64,000 nucleotides of DNA from Marinobacter profundi (GCF_002744715.1 NZ_KZ319372.1:209593-273592), one strand, 5' to 3'; shown: positions 27,905-38,535, counted from the stretch's first letter. Notes: generated from the sequence alone by a model not told the origin. A program made the numbers and translations.

Positions 27905-29572
27905 TCAGCTGCCGTTGTGATGGCGGGAGCGGAACAGCTCGATCAGTCCGTCTGTTGAGCTGTCGTTGGCACCGGGCAGCGCATCCCGGCTGAGCAGCCG
28001 ATCCAGAATGTCCTTGCCCAGCTGCTTGCCCAGCTCCACGCCCCACTGGTCGAACGAATCCACGTCCCAGATCACGCCCTGGGCAAAGGTCTTGTGCTCA
28101 TAGAGGGCGATCAAGGCCCCCACGGTACGCGGGGTGCCTCGTTCGAACAACAGGGTGTTGCTCGGCTTGTTGCCCGGAATGACCTTGTGGGGCGCCAGTC
28201 GGGCCACTTCCTCCGGTGGCAGTCCCTGGGCTTCCAGCTCCGCACGGGCCTCGGCCTCGGTCTTGCCTTGCATCAGTGCCTGGGTCTGGCTCAGGCAGTT
28301 GGCAAACAGGATGGCGTGGTGATTGGCCACCGGATTGTGTGTGTGCAGGGGGATAATGAAATCTGCCGGTGACAGTTTGGTGCCCTGGTGGAGCAGCTGG
28401 TGGTAAGCGTGCTGGCCATTGGCACCGGCGCCCCCCCAGATGATCGGACCGGTCTGGTAATCCACGGGCTCGCCCGCCTGGGTGACGCATTTCCCGTTAC
28501 TTTCCATGTCGAGCTGCTGCAGGTGTGCCGGCAGGCCCCGCAGGTAGTGGTCGTAGGGCAGGATGGCATGGGCATCTGCCTGCCAGAAGTTGCCATACCA
28601 GATACCCAGCAAGGCCAGGATCACCGGCAGGTTGTCTTCCAGTGGGGCGGTGCGGAAGTGCTGGTCCATGGCGTGGGCGCCGGACAGCAAGGCGCGGAAG
28701 TTCTCCATACCAATAGTCAGGGCGGTGGGCAGCCCGATGGCGGACCACAGGGAGTAGCGGCCACCCACCCAGTCCCACATCGGGAAGATGTTCTCCTCGG
28801 TGATGCCGAAGTCAATAGCTTCCCGGGTATTGGCGGTGACCGCCACAAAGTGCTTGCTGATCAGTTCCTCATTGCCACCGTTATGGAGGAACCACTCCCG
28901 CGCTACCTTGGTATTCTCCAGGGTTTCCTGGGTCTTGAAGGATTTGGACTGGATCAGGAACAGTGTGGTTTCCGGGTTGATGTGGCGCAATACTTCTGTG
29001 ATGTGGCTGCCGTCGATGTTGGCGACATAATGGCAGTTCAGGCGCCCGTGCCAGTACGGCTTGAGCGATGCGGACACCAGTTTCGGGCCGAGAAAAGAGC
29101 CGCCAATGCCAATACTGACCACGTCGGTGAATGGCTTGTTGGTGAAGCCGCGCCATTGAGTGCTGCGTACCCGCCAGACAAACTCTTCCATCCGTGCCAG
29201 GGTGCCGCGAACCTCGGGCATGATGTCTTCGCCGGCGACGGTGATCGGCTCACTACCCATGTTACGCAGTGCCACGTGAAGTGCCGGTCGATCCTCGCTG
29301 GCGTTGATGTGCTCGCCGCGGAACATGGCCTCGATCCGGTCCGGCAACTGGCAGGCGCGGGCCAGGGCCATCAGCCGCGCCATGGTGTCCGTGGTAACCA
29401 GGTTCTTGGAGTAGTCCAGGGAAATACCGGCCGCTTCGGCGAAGAATCGACGGAAGCGGTCCGGGTCCTGGTGGAACAGGTCGCGCATGTGAACCTGCTG
29501 CATGCTGGCCTGATGCTCCGCCAGTGCCCGCCATTCCGGGCGCCGGCTGAGAAGGTCGTGAGCCTGGGGCAT
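27905..29572 (-). CDS. pgi: Glucose-6-phosphate isomerase
   Basis: Interconverts glucose-6-phosphate and fructose-6-phosphate. The 555-residue protein carries the signatures [17 protein letters not shown], the sugar-phosphate SKSFKTQET loop and [14 protein letters not shown] near the C-terminus. It is downstream of panB-panC on the same strand, as in Pseudomonas (pcnB-folK-panB-panC-pgi), and converges on the folK-like gene. Confidence 0.97.
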   Translation of the reverse strand: MPQAHDLLSRRPEWRALAEHQASMQQVHMRDLFHQDPDRFRRFFAEAAGISLDYSKNLVTTDTMARLMALARACQLPDRIEAMFRGEHINASEDRPALHVALRNMGSEPITVAGEDIMPEVRGTLARMEEFVWRVRSTQWRGFTNKPFTDVVSIGIGGSFLGPKLVSASLKPYWHGRLNCHYVANIDGSHITEVLRHINPETTLFLIQSKSFKTQETLENTKVAREWFLHNGGNEELISKHFVAVTANTREAIDFGITEENIFPMWDWVGGRYSLWSAIGLPTALTIGMENFRALLSGAHAMDQHFRTAPLEDNLPVILALLGIWYGNFWQADAHAILPYDHYLRGLPAHLQQLDMESNGKCVTQAGEPVDYQTGPIIWGGAGANGQHAYHQLLHQGTKLSPADFIIPLHTHNPVANHHAILFANCLSQTQALMQGKTEAEARAELEAQGLPPEEVARLAPHKVIPGNKPSNTLLFERGTPRTVGALIALYEHKTFAQGVIWDVDSFDQWGVELGKQLGKDILDRLLSRDALPGANDSSTDGLIELFRSRHHNGS

Positions 29573-29597
29573 CGGTGATTCCTTTCGGGTAACGGGA

Positions 29598-30446
29598 TTA
29601 GCGGGTGACTGAGAGATTGTCGATCAGTCGCGTCGTGCCCAGGTAAGCAGCTGCCAGAATGGTCAGCTCCCGGTCCTCGGGGCTGGCAGGCTTGAGAGTC
29701 AGGCTGTTCACAATGGTGTAGTAGTCTGGCCGGAATCCGGCATTTTTCAGCGTGTTGCTGGCAGCCTGTTCAAGGGCCGCATAATCGGTCTGGCCCCCGG
29801 TCAGCGCGCTGGCGGTGGTCTGCATGCTCTGATAGATCGCCGATGCCCGGTTGCGCTCCTCGGCGGACAGGTAGCCGTTGCGGGAACTTTTGGCCAGGCC
29901 ATCCTCTTCCCGGACCGTCGGTGCACCAATGACGTCTACTGGCATGACCAGGTCTTTGACCAGCTTGCGGATGACCGCCAGTTGCTGGAAGTCCTTCTCG
30001 CCGAACACGGCAACATCGGGTTGCACGATGTTGAACAGCATGGTGACGACCGTTGCCACGCCCTCAAAATGGCCGGGACGGCTGGCGCCGCAGTGGCCAT
30101 CGCTGACTTCCGGTACCACCACCTTGGTGTGCCTGGCCAGTCCTTCCGGGTAGATCTCATCCGGTGCGGGAGCAAAGACCAGGGTATTGCCGGCGGCCTC
30201 GAGCTTTTCCTGATCATCCTGCAGAGTGCGGGGATAGGTATCCAGGTCTTCGCCGGCACCGAATTGCATGGGGTTGACGAAGATACTGGTGACTACCACG
30301 TCGGAGGCCTCCAGCGCCCGTCTCACCAGGGATATGTGGCCCTCGTGGAGGTTGCCCATGGTGGGCACCAGCCCGATGCGTTTACCCTGCTGGCGGTAGC
30401 CCTGGAGGATGGCGCGAAGTTCTTTGAGTGTATGTACGGTTCTCAT
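29598..30446 (-). CDS. panC: Pantothenate synthetase
   Basis: Condenses pantoate with beta-alanine using ATP. The 282-residue protein has the nucleotide-binding motif [16 protein letters not shown] (residues about 27-42), [19 protein letters not shown], and the KMSKS-like region SSRNGYLS. It overlaps the panB stop by 4 bp, indicating coupled translation in a panB-panC operon. Confidence 0.97.
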   Translation of the reverse strand: MRTVHTLKELRAILQGYRQQGKRIGLVPTMGNLHEGHISLVRRALEASDVVVTSIFVNPMQFGAGEDLDTYPRTLQDDQEKLEAAGNTLVFAPAPDEIYPEGLARHTKVVVPEVSDGHCGASRPGHFEGVATVVTMLFNIVQPDVAVFGEKDFQQLAVIRKLVKDLVMPVDVIGAPTVREEDGLAKSSRNGYLSAEERNRASAIYQSMQTTASALTGGQTDYAALEQAASNTLKNAGFRPDYYTIVNSLTLKPASPEDRELTILAAAYLGTTRLIDNLSVTR

Positions 30447-31237
30447 GCCTTGAACGTATGCTCCTCTGCCGGGAAGGAGCGCTCCCGGACAGCTTTGACG
30501 TAAGCCTCGACAGCGGCGGATACCGAGTCGGTCCCGGCCAGGAAGTTTTTCACGAAGCGCGGCTTGACGCCGGTGGAAATGCCCAGCATGTCATGCAGCA
30601 CCAGTACCTGGCCATCGGTATCTGCGCCGGCGCCAATGCCGATCACCGGTGCCTTGACGGCCTGGGTAATGCGGGCGGCCAGCACTGCCGGAACGCACTC
30701 CAGCAGAATGACGTCGGCACCCGCCGCTTCCAGTTCACAGGCATGCTCAATCATCATCTCGGCCGCATGCTCATCGCGGCCCTGGACCTTGTAGCCGCCG
30801 AACTTGTTGACGAACTGTGGTGTAAGGCCAAGGTGGGCGCAGACCGGAACGCCCCGTTCGCTCAGGGCGGCGATGGTGTCAGTCATCCAGTCGGTACCTT
30901 CCAGCTTGACCATGTGGGCGCCGGCGCGCATCAGTTCGGCCGCGTTTTCCAGCGCGGCTTCGGTGGTGCCGTAGCTCATGAACGGCATGTCGGCCATGAT
31001 CAGTGCCCCCTTGTTACCCTTGGCCACGCAGCTGGTATGGTAAATCATCTGGTCCATGGTGACGGGGAGGGTGCTGTCGTTGCCCTGCAGAACCATGCCG
31101 AGTGAGTCGCCAATCAGAATGATGTCAACACCGGCTTCACTGACAACCTGGGCAAAGGTCGCGTCATAGGAGGTGAGGGCGGCGAAGGCTTCGCCCTTTT
31201 GCTTGTATTCCCGCAGGGTATTGATGGTAACAGCCAT
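30443..31237 (-). CDS. panB: 3-methyl-2-oxobutanoate hydroxymethyltransferase
   Basis: Makes ketopantoate from 2-oxoisovalerate and methylene-tetrahydrofolate. The 264-residue protein begins [16 protein letters not shown] and contains [28 protein letters not shown] and [14 protein letters not shown]. The ATG at 31237 has an AAGGA Shine-Dalgarno; the longer frame to 31291 lacks homology upstream of it. It is followed by panC with a 4-bp overlap. Confidence 0.96.
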   Translation of the reverse strand: MAVTINTLREYKQKGEAFAALTSYDATFAQVVSEAGVDIILIGDSLGMVLQGNDSTLPVTMDQMIYHTSCVAKGNKGALIMADMPFMSYGTTEAALENAAELMRAGAHMVKLEGTDWMTDTIAALSERGVPVCAHLGLTPQFVNKFGGYKVQGRDEHAAEMMIEHACELEAAGADVILLECVPAVLAARITQAVKAPVIGIGAGADTDGQVLVLHDMLGISTGVKPRFVKNFLAGTDSVSAAVEAYVKAVRERSFPAEEHTFKA

Positions 31238-31351
31238 AGGATCCTTGCCTTTTGGGTGGATATGCCTGGACTGGGCCGGAGCTGCCGGCACGATCAGTGG
31301 TTAAGGTTAATCCCGGGCTGATCGTGAGGCAAGGCCACGGTCGGGTGTCGG

Positions 31352-31867
31352 TTATACGGGAGCTTGCGTTCCCCGGGGTAGCGGATTCAGTTTTCGCAGT
31401 GCGTTATCCGGGCACTGCGCCCTGGCGCTGGTCAGCGATGTGCCATCAGGCAGCGTGAGTTCCGGCTTGAGGTCCAGCAGGGGTTGCAGCGCGAAATCGC
31501 GGTTAACCAGTTCCGGGTGGGGAACCGTCAGTCGCTCATCGTTAATGACGTTGTCGCCGTAGATCAGCAAATCCAGGTCCAGCGTGCGTGGCCCCCAGTG
31601 CTGGATGCGCTCGCGGCCGTGGGCCAGTTCGATGGCCTGGAGATGGTCGAGCAGTGCCAGCGGTGGCAATTCGGTACGCAGCCAGACGGCGCCATTGATA
31701 AAGTCTGGCTGGTCCTGGGGGCCAACTGGCCTGCTGGCGTAAAACGGCGACTGGGCAACCAGGGTGGTCATGGGCAGGCTGGCGAGCTCGGTAACGGCCG
31801 CCGCCAACTGGCGCTCCGGGTCGGCCAGGTTACTGCCCAGGCCGATAAAGGCGTCAACCGGGGTCAT
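31352..31867 (-). CDS. folK: 6-hydroxymethyl-7,8-dihydropterin pyrophosphokinase FolK
   Basis: A 171-residue canonical HPPK. It has AFIGLGSNLADPERQL, the FYASRPVGPQDQPDFINGAV region, WGPRTLDLDLLIYGD with both metal-binding Asp residues, and the LTVPHP motif that the other copy at 27334 lacks. It overlaps the pcnB stop by 4 bp and continues the pcnB-folK-panB-panC order of Pseudomonas. Confidence 0.96.
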   Translation of the reverse strand: MTPVDAFIGLGSNLADPERQLAAAVTELASLPMTTLVAQSPFYASRPVGPQDQPDFINGAVWLRTELPPLALLDHLQAIELAHGRERIQHWGPRTLDLDLLIYGDNVINDERLTVPHPELVNRDFALQPLLDLKPELTLPDGTSLTSARAQCPDNALRKLNPLPRGTQAPV

Positions 31868-33216
31868 GACGGTTTCCTGGTTACAGGTTTGCGGCGCCGC
31901 CGGCGTTTGGCGGGCGCGGCGCTGCCGAGCTGGGTGAGCATACGTTCACGACCGCGGTCATCGGTGTTCTGGAAGTCGGTCCACCACTGGCCGAGCCCGG
32001 GTTCGATTTCCCCCGCGGCTTCCCGGACCAGCAGGAAATCATACGCGGCGCGGAAGCGGGGGTGCTCCATGGTAACCAGTGCCCGTTTGCCCTGACGGCG
32101 CGGCAGTCGCATCTGCAGTTCCCAGATTTCTTTCATCGGGCCAGAGAACCGCTTGGGAATGGCCGTAGCCTGGACCTGACGCCCGATCACTTTGCCTATT
32201 GCCTGGTGCAGAGCAAGCTGGACCGGCTCGCCGTTGTCCTGGCGCCGAAGCCATTCTGCCTGCAGCGCCGGCCACAGCATGGCGGCAAACAGGAAGTAGG
32301 GCGTTACGGATTTGCCCTGGGCGATCCGGGCGTCGGTATTCTGTAATGCCCGGCGGATCAGCTCGTCCGGTTCGCCGGCATCAATGGCCCGAACGGTTTC
32401 CGGGAACAGCGACTCCAGCAGACGGTAGGATTTGAGCAGGTCGTAGGTAGCTTCACCGTAACCTGCCGAAAACAGCTTCAGAACCTCGTCGAACAGCCGG
32501 GCAGAGGGAATATGGGTCAGCAGCGGGGCCAGGTCCCGAATCGGCGCCGCGGTTTCCGGTTCGATCTCGAAATCCAGCTTTGCCGCAAAGCGAATGGCCC
32601 GCAGCATTCTTACCGGGTCTTCGCGATAGCGGGTTTCCGGATCACCAATCAGCCTCAACTGGCGGTTGCGCAGGTCCTCGATACCGTTGGCAAAATCAAT
32701 GACAGTAAAGTTGCGGATGCAGTAATAAAGGGCGTTGACCGTGAAGTCGCGCCGCAGGGCGTCTTCCTCAAGGTTGCCGTAGACGTTGTCCCGCAGCAGC
32801 AGGCCATGTTCACTGGTTTTGCGATCATCGTCGGCGCTGTCGACCTCGGTATCGCCGGCATTGCCGCGGAACGTGGTGACCTCGATTACTTCGCGGCCGA
32901 ACAACACGTGGACAATACGGAAGCGCCGGCCAATCAGCCGGGAATTGCGGAACAGTTCATGCACCTCTTCCGGCGTGGCATCGGTGGCAATGTCGAAATC
33001 CTTGGGCTGGCCATCCAGCAGGATGTCACGGACGCCGCCGCCTACAAGGTAGGCCTCGTAGCCGGCCTTGTTGAGGCGGTTCAGCACTTTCTTGGCCGGC
33101 TCGCTGATCATTGAGCGGGACACGGTGTGTTCTTCCCGGGGAATGTCCCGGCGCTTGTAAGTGCGGGGTTTGGGTTTCCCGGTACCGGGAATCAGGGACA
33201 GCAGTCGTTTTAGCAT
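31864..33216 (-). CDS. pcnB: Poly(A) polymerase I
   Basis: Adds 3' poly(A) tails that promote RNA decay. The 450-residue protein has the nucleotidyltransferase signature VGGGVRDILLDGQPKDFDIA with the DFD metal-binding pair, RRFRIVHVLFG, and a tRNA-nucleotidyltransferase-like RNA-binding half. The C-terminus is highly basic (KRRRRRKPVTRKPS), as in pcnB rather than cca. It begins with a normal ATG at 33216. It lies downstream of the crcZ-like sRNA. Confidence 0.95.
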   Translation of the reverse strand: MLKRLLSLIPGTGKPKPRTYKRRDIPREEHTVSRSMISEPAKKVLNRLNKAGYEAYLVGGGVRDILLDGQPKDFDIATDATPEEVHELFRNSRLIGRRFRIVHVLFGREVIEVTTFRGNAGDTEVDSADDDRKTSEHGLLLRDNVYGNLEEDALRRDFTVNALYYCIRNFTVIDFANGIEDLRNRQLRLIGDPETRYREDPVRMLRAIRFAAKLDFEIEPETAAPIRDLAPLLTHIPSARLFDEVLKLFSAGYGEATYDLLKSYRLLESLFPETVRAIDAGEPDELIRRALQNTDARIAQGKSVTPYFLFAAMLWPALQAEWLRRQDNGEPVQLALHQAIGKVIGRQVQATAIPKRFSGPMKEIWELQMRLPRRQGKRALVTMEHPRFRAAYDFLLVREAAGEIEPGLGQWWTDFQNTDDRGRERMLTQLGSAAPAKRRRRRKPVTRKPS

Positions 33217-33349
33217 TTAAATCCGTGGATGCGTTGAGCAAAAACGAGAGTTTAACGGTTTGCACAGGATTTGCACACGTTAGACCGTGATTCCGTGCTG
33301 ATGAGGGGCGCGGGGAGGTGTTCGGCAAGTTGCAGGGGCCAGATAATCA

Positions 33350-33378
33350 AAAGGCGGATCCGTTTTCACGAATCCGCC
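33350..33378 (-). terminator. Terminator of the crcZ-like RNA
   Basis: On the minus strand a stem starting GGCGGATTCG and closing CGGATCCGCC (about 10 bp with one G-U pair, loop TGAAAA) is followed by TTTT. Confidence 0.75.
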
Positions 33379-33728
33379 CTGAAAGCGTTGACGATCTGCA
33401 TTATTTTTGTTGTTGCAGGGATTTTTTTGGTTTTTTTGCCCCTTGTGCTCCCCAAGACGGGGGCGTCCAGGAATGCAAACGGAAAGCTTTGAACACATTG
33501 AGCGGTCAGCGACATCGGGCGGATTCTTGAGCAAATGTAGTGGCGCCTGGAGGACGATTCTTCTCTACATCTACAACCCGCACGAGCCAAGGGACCACTA
33601 AAAAGCATAGTACCCAAAACACTCAGTTCGCTTACGTTCTGTTCTTGTTTTTGTTGCCGAACGTTCTCTGCAGCTTTTTGTTTTTGTTGTTGCCGCTGCG
33701 TTGTCACTGTTGTTTTTGTTGTTGTGCG
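33350..33728 (-). ncRNA. crcZ: CrcZ-like Hfq/Crc-sequestering small RNA
   Basis: A predicted RNA of about 380 nt between cbrB and pcnB, where Pseudomonas encodes CrcZ. It has no coding potential I trust. The minus strand carries repeated CA-rich motifs: near 33705-33727 (ACAACAACAAAAACAACAG), 33674-33692 (CAACAACAAAAACAAAAAG), 33641-33656 (CAACAAAAACAAGAAC) and 33404-33415 (CAACAACAAAAA), plus an AAAAAAACC-type run near 33421-33437. The 5' end is placed about 12 nt after the -12 GC of a sigma-54 promoter, and the 3' end at the hairpin at 33353-33378. In Pseudomonas such RNA titrates Hfq-Crc away from target mRNAs. Exact ends are inferred. Confidence 0.82.
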
Positions 33729-33738
33729 CTATATAGAG

Positions 33739-33754
33739 TGCACTGCCCGTGCCA
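33739..33754 (-). promoter_or_regulatory. Sigma-54 promoter of the crcZ-like RNA
   Basis: On the minus strand TGGCACGGGCAGTGCA matches TGGCAC-N5-TTGCA at every consensus base but one, with the required 10 bp between the -24 GG and the -12 GC. Confidence 0.82.
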
Positions 33755-33776
33755 GTTTTTAAAAAACCTTTATTAA

Positions 33777-33789
33777 CAACACCTTGAAA
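33777..33789 (-). promoter_or_regulatory. Possible IHF site
   Basis: On the minus strand TTTCAAGGTGTTG fits the IHF consensus WATCAANNNNTTR with one mismatch. It lies between the sigma-54 promoter and the upstream activator boxes. Confidence 0.4.
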
Positions 33790-33828
33790 TTTTTTAACCT
33801 GGGGTGGCCTGGCGATATGAGACTAAGG

Positions 33829-33912
33829 TGTTACCCAGATCACAGTTTTCATTTTGATGGTGTTACCTGGGGGAACACCGGGTAACACGTATTGCGGGGA
33901 GGGGCGGTAACA
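33829..33912 (-). promoter_or_regulatory. Probable CbrB upstream activating sequences
   Basis: On the plus strand TGTTAC occurs at 33829-33834 and 33861-33866, and its complement GTAACA at 33882-33887 and 33907-33912. The cluster is 75-160 bp upstream of the sigma-54 promoter, the usual place for enhancer binding. TGTTAC/GTAACA is the CbrB-type motif as I recall it from P. putida. Confidence 0.65.
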
Positions 33913-33934
33913 GTTCCCGGTCAAACCGGGAAAT

Positions 33935-35341
33935 TCAGCTGCCGGTGGTTTTCTTGCGGGGAATACCCAGGCGCTGACGACGCTCCCAGAGGGACTTGCG
34001 GCTAATGCCCAGCTTCTGCGCCAACTCGGTTTCGCTCATGCGGTCCTGGTTCTCGAGCACGAAGTGCTGGAAGTAATCCTCCAGTGAGAGATCGCTGGTG
34101 GCATCGTTATCCCGCGGGCGCATTTGTTCGTTATTGCCCTCCACCAGGGTTTCGGGAATGTTGACGTCGCCGCCTTCGCTTTCCAGATCCAGCAGGCCGG
34201 GGGTAATGACGTCAGTATCACAGAGAATGGTGGCACGTTCGATCGCATTCTCCAGTTCCCGGACGTTGCCGGGCCAGCGGTGTCGTTCCAGGGCACGCAT
34301 TGCTTCCGGACTCAGGTTCAGCCCCGGCTTGCCCATCCGTTCTCCCTGCCGTTTAAGGAACCGGCTGGCCAGGCCCAGGATGTCGCCCTGGCGCTCACGC
34401 AATGGCGGAATCCGGATCTGCATGACGTTCAGGCGGTAATAAAGATCTTCCCGGAACTCTCCGGTACGGGTCATGGCCTTGAGGTTGCGGTGGGTAGCGG
34501 CAATCATCCGCACATCCACCTGGCGGCTCTGGGTGGAGCCGACCTTGCGGATTTCGCCTTCCTGCAGGACCCGTAGCAAGCGTGCCTGCGCTTCCGGAGG
34601 CAGTTCGCCGATTTCGTCGAGAAACAGGCTGCCACCGTCAGCGGCTTCGATCAGGCCGGTACGGGCAGAAACGGCACCGGTAAAGGCGCCTTTCTCGTGG
34701 CCAAACAGCTCCGATTCGATCAGGCTTTCCGGAATCGCAGCGCAGTTGACCGAAATCAGTGGTCGTGCCGCCCGTGGGCTGAGCAGGTGCAGGGCGCGGG
34801 CTGCCAGTTCCTTGCCAGTGCCGGATTCACCCTGGATCAGCACGGTGGTTTCGGTAGGTGCTACCTTGCGAATCAGGGTGAAGACCTTCTGCATGGCGTC
34901 GCACTTGCCATACATGATGGTCGACGGATCGATGGTGCCATCATTGCCGGCGGGCTCCTCAGGGGCATCCGCCGCGTGCTGGTCGGGGGCCTGGCGGCGT
35001 TGCAGAATCGCCGCCACAGCAGCCAGCATTTCATCATGGTCGAACGGTTTGGCAATGTACTCAACGGCCCCCATTTTCATGGAGTCCACCGCAGAACGCA
35101 GGCTGGCATAGCTGGTCATGATCAGTACCGGGGTGGCAGCTGCCCGGGTGATCAGTTCGGTACCGGGGGCGCCGGGCAGCCTCAGGTCGGAAATGATCAG
35201 ATCAAAGTCGTTCAGTTCGTAGCCGCTGTCGGCCTCGTCGACCGAGCCGGCGACGGCCACCTCGTAGCCGGCGTGTTGCAGCAGTTTCCGCAAGGCGGAA
35301 CGAATAATCTCTTCGTCTTCTACGATCAGTATGCGGGGCAT
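33935..35341 (-). CDS. cbrB: Sigma-54-dependent response regulator CbrB
   Basis: A 468-residue NtrC-type activator controlling carbon/nitrogen utilisation and crcZ in Pseudomonas. It has a receiver domain with phosphoacceptor Asp52 ([10 protein letters not shown]), an AAA+ domain with Walker A GESGTGKE and the sigma-54-contacting GAFTGA loop, and a C-terminal Fis-type helix-turn-helix ([20 protein letters not shown]). It is 7 bp downstream of cbrA. Location next to cbrA and the crcZ-like RNA supports CbrB over other NtrC-family members. Confidence 0.92.
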   Translation of the reverse strand: MPRILIVEDEEIIRSALRKLLQHAGYEVAVAGSVDEADSGYELNDFDLIISDLRLPGAPGTELITRAAATPVLIMTSYASLRSAVDSMKMGAVEYIAKPFDHDEMLAAVAAILQRRQAPDQHAADAPEEPAGNDGTIDPSTIMYGKCDAMQKVFTLIRKVAPTETTVLIQGESGTGKELAARALHLLSPRAARPLISVNCAAIPESLIESELFGHEKGAFTGAVSARTGLIEAADGGSLFLDEIGELPPEAQARLLRVLQEGEIRKVGSTQSRQVDVRMIAATHRNLKAMTRTGEFREDLYYRLNVMQIRIPPLRERQGDILGLASRFLKRQGERMGKPGLNLSPEAMRALERHRWPGNVRELENAIERATILCDTDVITPGLLDLESEGGDVNIPETLVEGNNEQMRPRDNDATSDLSLEDYFQHFVLENQDRMSETELAQKLGISRKSLWERRQRLGIPRKKTTGS

Positions 35342-35348
35342 AGCTGTT

Positions 35349-38309
35349 TCATGACCTTTCGTTCTGGCTGAGGGCGGACTCGGTGTCGGCTTCGTAGGCT
35401 GGCAGAGTCAGTCGTACGCAGGTGCCGTGGTCAGTCGTGGGACTGGCCGGGCTGATGACCTGGATGTTGCCGTAATGTTCTTCGATGATGCTGTAGACCA
35501 GGGACAGGCCGAGTCCGGTGCCCTGGTTGGGTCCTTTGGTGGTATAGAAGGGCTCGAAAATATGATCGAGCTGGTCTTCGGGAATCCCGGAACCCTCGTC
35601 GGTGACCTCGATGATAGCGGAGTATCCCTCGCGGTTTCCACTGATGCGGATCAGCCCGCCCTCGGGGGAGGCGTCCCGGGCATTGGCCAGCAGGTTGACG
35701 AATACCTGTACCAGGCGTTGTTCGTCCCCCAGCACCATGAGATTGACCGGACAGTCGTTCTGGTAGTGGATGCCGGCGCCTTTGTCGCTCAGCGACAGCA
35801 GGTTGATGGACTCCTCCACGCAGCGCCGGATGGTCACCGGTTCGTAACGGTTGGCGGGGGCGTGGTTGCCGGAGCGGGCGAAATTCATCAGCGATTGCAG
35901 GATTGCGGAGATGCGGCGGGTCTGCTGCTGGATCTGCTCCGCGGTGGCAAGAATGTCCGGGTTGTCGGTTTCCAGCTTCAGGTTCTGTGCCAGCGACGAA
36001 ATGCCGGTCACCGGGTTGCCGATTTCGTGGGCGACGCCGGCCGCCAGCCGGCCCACCGAGGCCAGTCGTTCGCTGTGCATCAGCTCGTCCTCGAGCAACC
36101 GGGTTTCGGTCTGGTCTTCTACCAGGATGATGCTGCCTCCTTCGGGATGGTCGGGGCCGCTGAGCGCCGCCTTGTGCAGGTTGAGCCAGTGGGGGCGGCC
36201 CTTTAGGTCGAGCCGGTGCTTGTAACGGTGCAGATCCGGACCATTAACGAAATCCTCGAACAGGGCGGCCCAGTGTTCGGGCAGGGCCATCAGCCGGGCC
36301 CCGACAACGTCGTCCGCAGCAATCCCGGTCAGCTGCTCCATGGTGTGGTTCCACATCAGGATTTCGTCGTCATCCCCGACCGAAGCTGCCGGTATCGGCA
36401 GGTTCTGCAGGGTCTGGCGGTAGTGGCGGCGGAGGTTGTCCAGTTCGCCGGCAAGGCCGGTCAGCTGATTCTGGTATTCACCAAGAGTCCGTTCCACGTA
36501 GCGGATGTCCTGGGCGGTACCGCTGCTGGCCATGGGTTTAAAGCCCAGGTGCCGCTTGACGATATCGCTGGCCACGGAGGGGCCGAGCAGGCCTGACAGG
36601 TTGATCTCCACCTGATCGCGCAAGCGGCGTAACTGGTAGGGGCGGTACTCGACCTGAGGGAGTTTCAGCTGGCTGATGGCCCGCTCGACTTCCCGTCGGG
36701 CGACGCCAAGCCCGAGCGGGTCCGCCAGTTGCTGGACGAAATCCCGTGAGGAGGTGGCGACCAGTTCGCGGCGCTGGGGACGGGACAGGGCGCCGAGGGA
36801 GCAGGCCTGTGCCGAACTGCTTTCTTCAGCCGAACTGGCGCTCAGGACTGACGCAATGGCAAAAACGGTGACGTTGGCGGTCAGGCTGATAAAGGTGAAC
36901 AGGTGCCAGTTGCCGTATTCGGGAATAATCGGGGCACCGAGCCATTCCAGCAGGTTGGCGGTGTGGGAAAACGGTAGCACCAGGGTGGCCACCCAGATCA
37001 GGGTGCCTGTTACCAGGCCGGCAATGAGACCGCGCCGGTTGCCTTCCGGCCAGTAGATGACCCCGAGCGCGCCGGGCAGCAATTGCAGGACGCCGGTGAG
37101 GGAAATGGCGCCTAGAATGGACAGGTCCAGGTTGTTGCCGACGGTGTCGTGGAACAGCAGGGCGGTCATGATGATCACGACAATCAGCAGACGCTTGGTC
37201 CAGCGCAGCCAGCGATAGATGTCGGCATGGTCTCGCGGCGTACGCAGTGGCAGAACCACGTGGTTCAGCACCATGCCCGCCAGCGCCAGGGTGCTGACGA
37301 TCATCAGTCCGCTGGCGGCCGAGAGGCCTGCAATGTACATCAGCAGGGTAAGCAGGGGGCTGCCCAGCGCCTGCGCGATGCCGATGGCGAAGAAGTCGGG
37401 GCCGGTTGTCACGCCGAGTTCCTGGCCGCCCCACAGGATGACCGGCACTGGCAGTGCCAGCAGCAGCAGGTACAGTGGCAACCCCCAGCTGGCCTTTGCC
37501 AGGGCCTTAGGTGACGGGTTCTCGCTGAAAATCATGTGATACATGTGGGGCAGCACCAGTGCGCCGGCGAAAGACATCAGCATCAGCGCGCGCCAGCTGC
37601 CGTCGTCGATGCTCATGGTCATCGCGCCGGCGGGCGAGGTGTTCAGGCTGAGCCACTGTTCCAGGCCGCCCATGCCGCCGAAAACGCTGAACAGCAGGAT
37701 GCCACCGAGCAGCAGCAGGCTGGCCAGTTTGATCAGGGAGTCAAAGGCGATGGCGACAACCAGTCCCTGGTGGCTCTCCGAGCCCTGGTCACGGCGGGCG
37801 CCGAACAGCATGGTGAACAGCACGACGGTGAGGCTGAAGTAAATACTGACCACGCCGGGAGAGGCCTCCGGCGCCAGCAGGCTGGCGGATGTCGACACCG
37901 CCTGAATCTGCATGCTGAGCAGCGACAGGATGGCCGCTCCGGAGCACAGGGTAACCAGGGTGCCAGCCCACTGGCTTCGGTAACGGAACGCAAACAGGTC
38001 GGCCAGGGAGGTCAGCTGGTAGGCGCGACCGATACGCATGATCGGATTAAGCAGCACCGGTGCCAGCAAGAACGCGCCACTGATGCCCAGGTAGTAGGCG
38101 AGAAAGCCAAAGCCGGATTCTGCCGCCAGGCCAACTGCGGCGTACACTGCCCAGATGCCGGCATAGACGCCGAGGCTGAGTACATAAACCAGCGGGTGGC
38201 GGACCCAGCTGCGGGGGATCACCCCGCGTTCGGTGATGTGGGCGATGCCGAACAGCAGGATCAGGTAACAGAGGCTGCTGCCCAGCAGCGTCAGCAGGCT
38301 AAAACTCAT
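35349..38309 (-). CDS. cbrA: Sensor histidine kinase CbrA with SLC5-like transporter domain
   Basis: A 986-residue membrane sensor kinase. The N-terminal half (residues about 1-490) has roughly 13 hydrophobic segments of the sodium/solute symporter type. A linker and a PAS-like region ([18 protein letters not shown]) follow. The kinase core has the H box [14 protein letters not shown], an N box ([11 protein letters not shown]) and G boxes ([10 protein letters not shown] and GTGLGLSLV). This domain order is characteristic of CbrA. It overlaps cbrX by 11 bp at its start and is coupled to cbrB. Confidence 0.94.
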   Translation of the reverse strand: MSFSLLTLLGSSLCYLILLFGIAHITERGVIPRSWVRHPLVYVLSLGVYAGIWAVYAAVGLAAESGFGFLAYYLGISGAFLLAPVLLNPIMRIGRAYQLTSLADLFAFRYRSQWAGTLVTLCSGAAILSLLSMQIQAVSTSASLLAPEASPGVVSIYFSLTVVLFTMLFGARRDQGSESHQGLVVAIAFDSLIKLASLLLLGGILLFSVFGGMGGLEQWLSLNTSPAGAMTMSIDDGSWRALMLMSFAGALVLPHMYHMIFSENPSPKALAKASWGLPLYLLLLALPVPVILWGGQELGVTTGPDFFAIGIAQALGSPLLTLLMYIAGLSAASGLMIVSTLALAGMVLNHVVLPLRTPRDHADIYRWLRWTKRLLIVVIIMTALLFHDTVGNNLDLSILGAISLTGVLQLLPGALGVIYWPEGNRRGLIAGLVTGTLIWVATLVLPFSHTANLLEWLGAPIIPEYGNWHLFTFISLTANVTVFAIASVLSASSAEESSSAQACSLGALSRPQRRELVATSSRDFVQQLADPLGLGVARREVERAISQLKLPQVEYRPYQLRRLRDQVEINLSGLLGPSVASDIVKRHLGFKPMASSGTAQDIRYVERTLGEYQNQLTGLAGELDNLRRHYRQTLQNLPIPAASVGDDDEILMWNHTMEQLTGIAADDVVGARLMALPEHWAALFEDFVNGPDLHRYKHRLDLKGRPHWLNLHKAALSGPDHPEGGSIILVEDQTETRLLEDELMHSERLASVGRLAAGVAHEIGNPVTGISSLAQNLKLETDNPDILATAEQIQQQTRRISAILQSLMNFARSGNHAPANRYEPVTIRRCVEESINLLSLSDKGAGIHYQNDCPVNLMVLGDEQRLVQVFVNLLANARDASPEGGLIRISGNREGYSAIIEVTDEGSGIPEDQLDHIFEPFYTTKGPNQGTGLGLSLVYSIIEEHYGNIQVISPASPTTDHGTCVRLTLPAYEADTESALSQNERS

Positions 38310-38475
38310 TGGGATCCCGACGCCATTCGAGCCAGAATCCCATGGCGATCAGCCCACCCCAGATCACGTAGGGGCTGTACCAGGCGTTCCCGGGGGAGAT
38401 CCACCAGTCGAGAATGTTCGGGGAGAATATATAGATGGCCAGCACCAGCAGGAAAACAAGGCGGTAGATATACAT
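38299..38475 (-). CDS. cbrX: Small membrane protein CbrX
   Basis: A 58-residue gene directly upstream of cbrA. Translation gives MYIYRLVFLLVLAIYIFSPN at the N-terminus, a single hydrophobic helix, then LDWWISPGNAWYSP, a second hydrophobic stretch, and EWRRDPNEF at the end. An in-frame TGA just upstream fixes the ATG at 38475 as the only normal start. The stop overlaps the cbrA start by 11 bp, implying translational coupling. Pseudomonads carry a similar small gene (cbrX) at this place; its role is poorly defined. Confidence 0.85.
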   Translation of the reverse strand: MYIYRLVFLLVLAIYIFSPNILDWWISPGNAWYSPYVIWGGLIAMGFWLEWRRDPNEF

Positions 38476-38535
38476 CAGGCTTCAGGTCCGGGCTGTCAGT
38501 ATGAACCGGTTTATACCACGTTGGGGGCGCCACTG

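Noticed and set aside
33404..33727. CRISPR array or simple-repeat expansion in the CA-rich stretch
   Set aside because: The CA motifs are unequal in length and spacing, with no conserved repeat-spacer pattern; they fit Hfq/Crc sites.
33271..33776. Several 60-110 codon frames in the cbrB-pcnB gap
   Set aside because: They are low-complexity (Phe/Leu/Cys- or Gln/Lys-rich) because they translate the CA-repeat motifs; the region is better explained as a small RNA.
38306..38533. 75-codon minus frame over the cbrX region
   Set aside because: Product lacks membrane or domain character; the cbrX frame is hydrophobic, ordered and coupled to cbrA.
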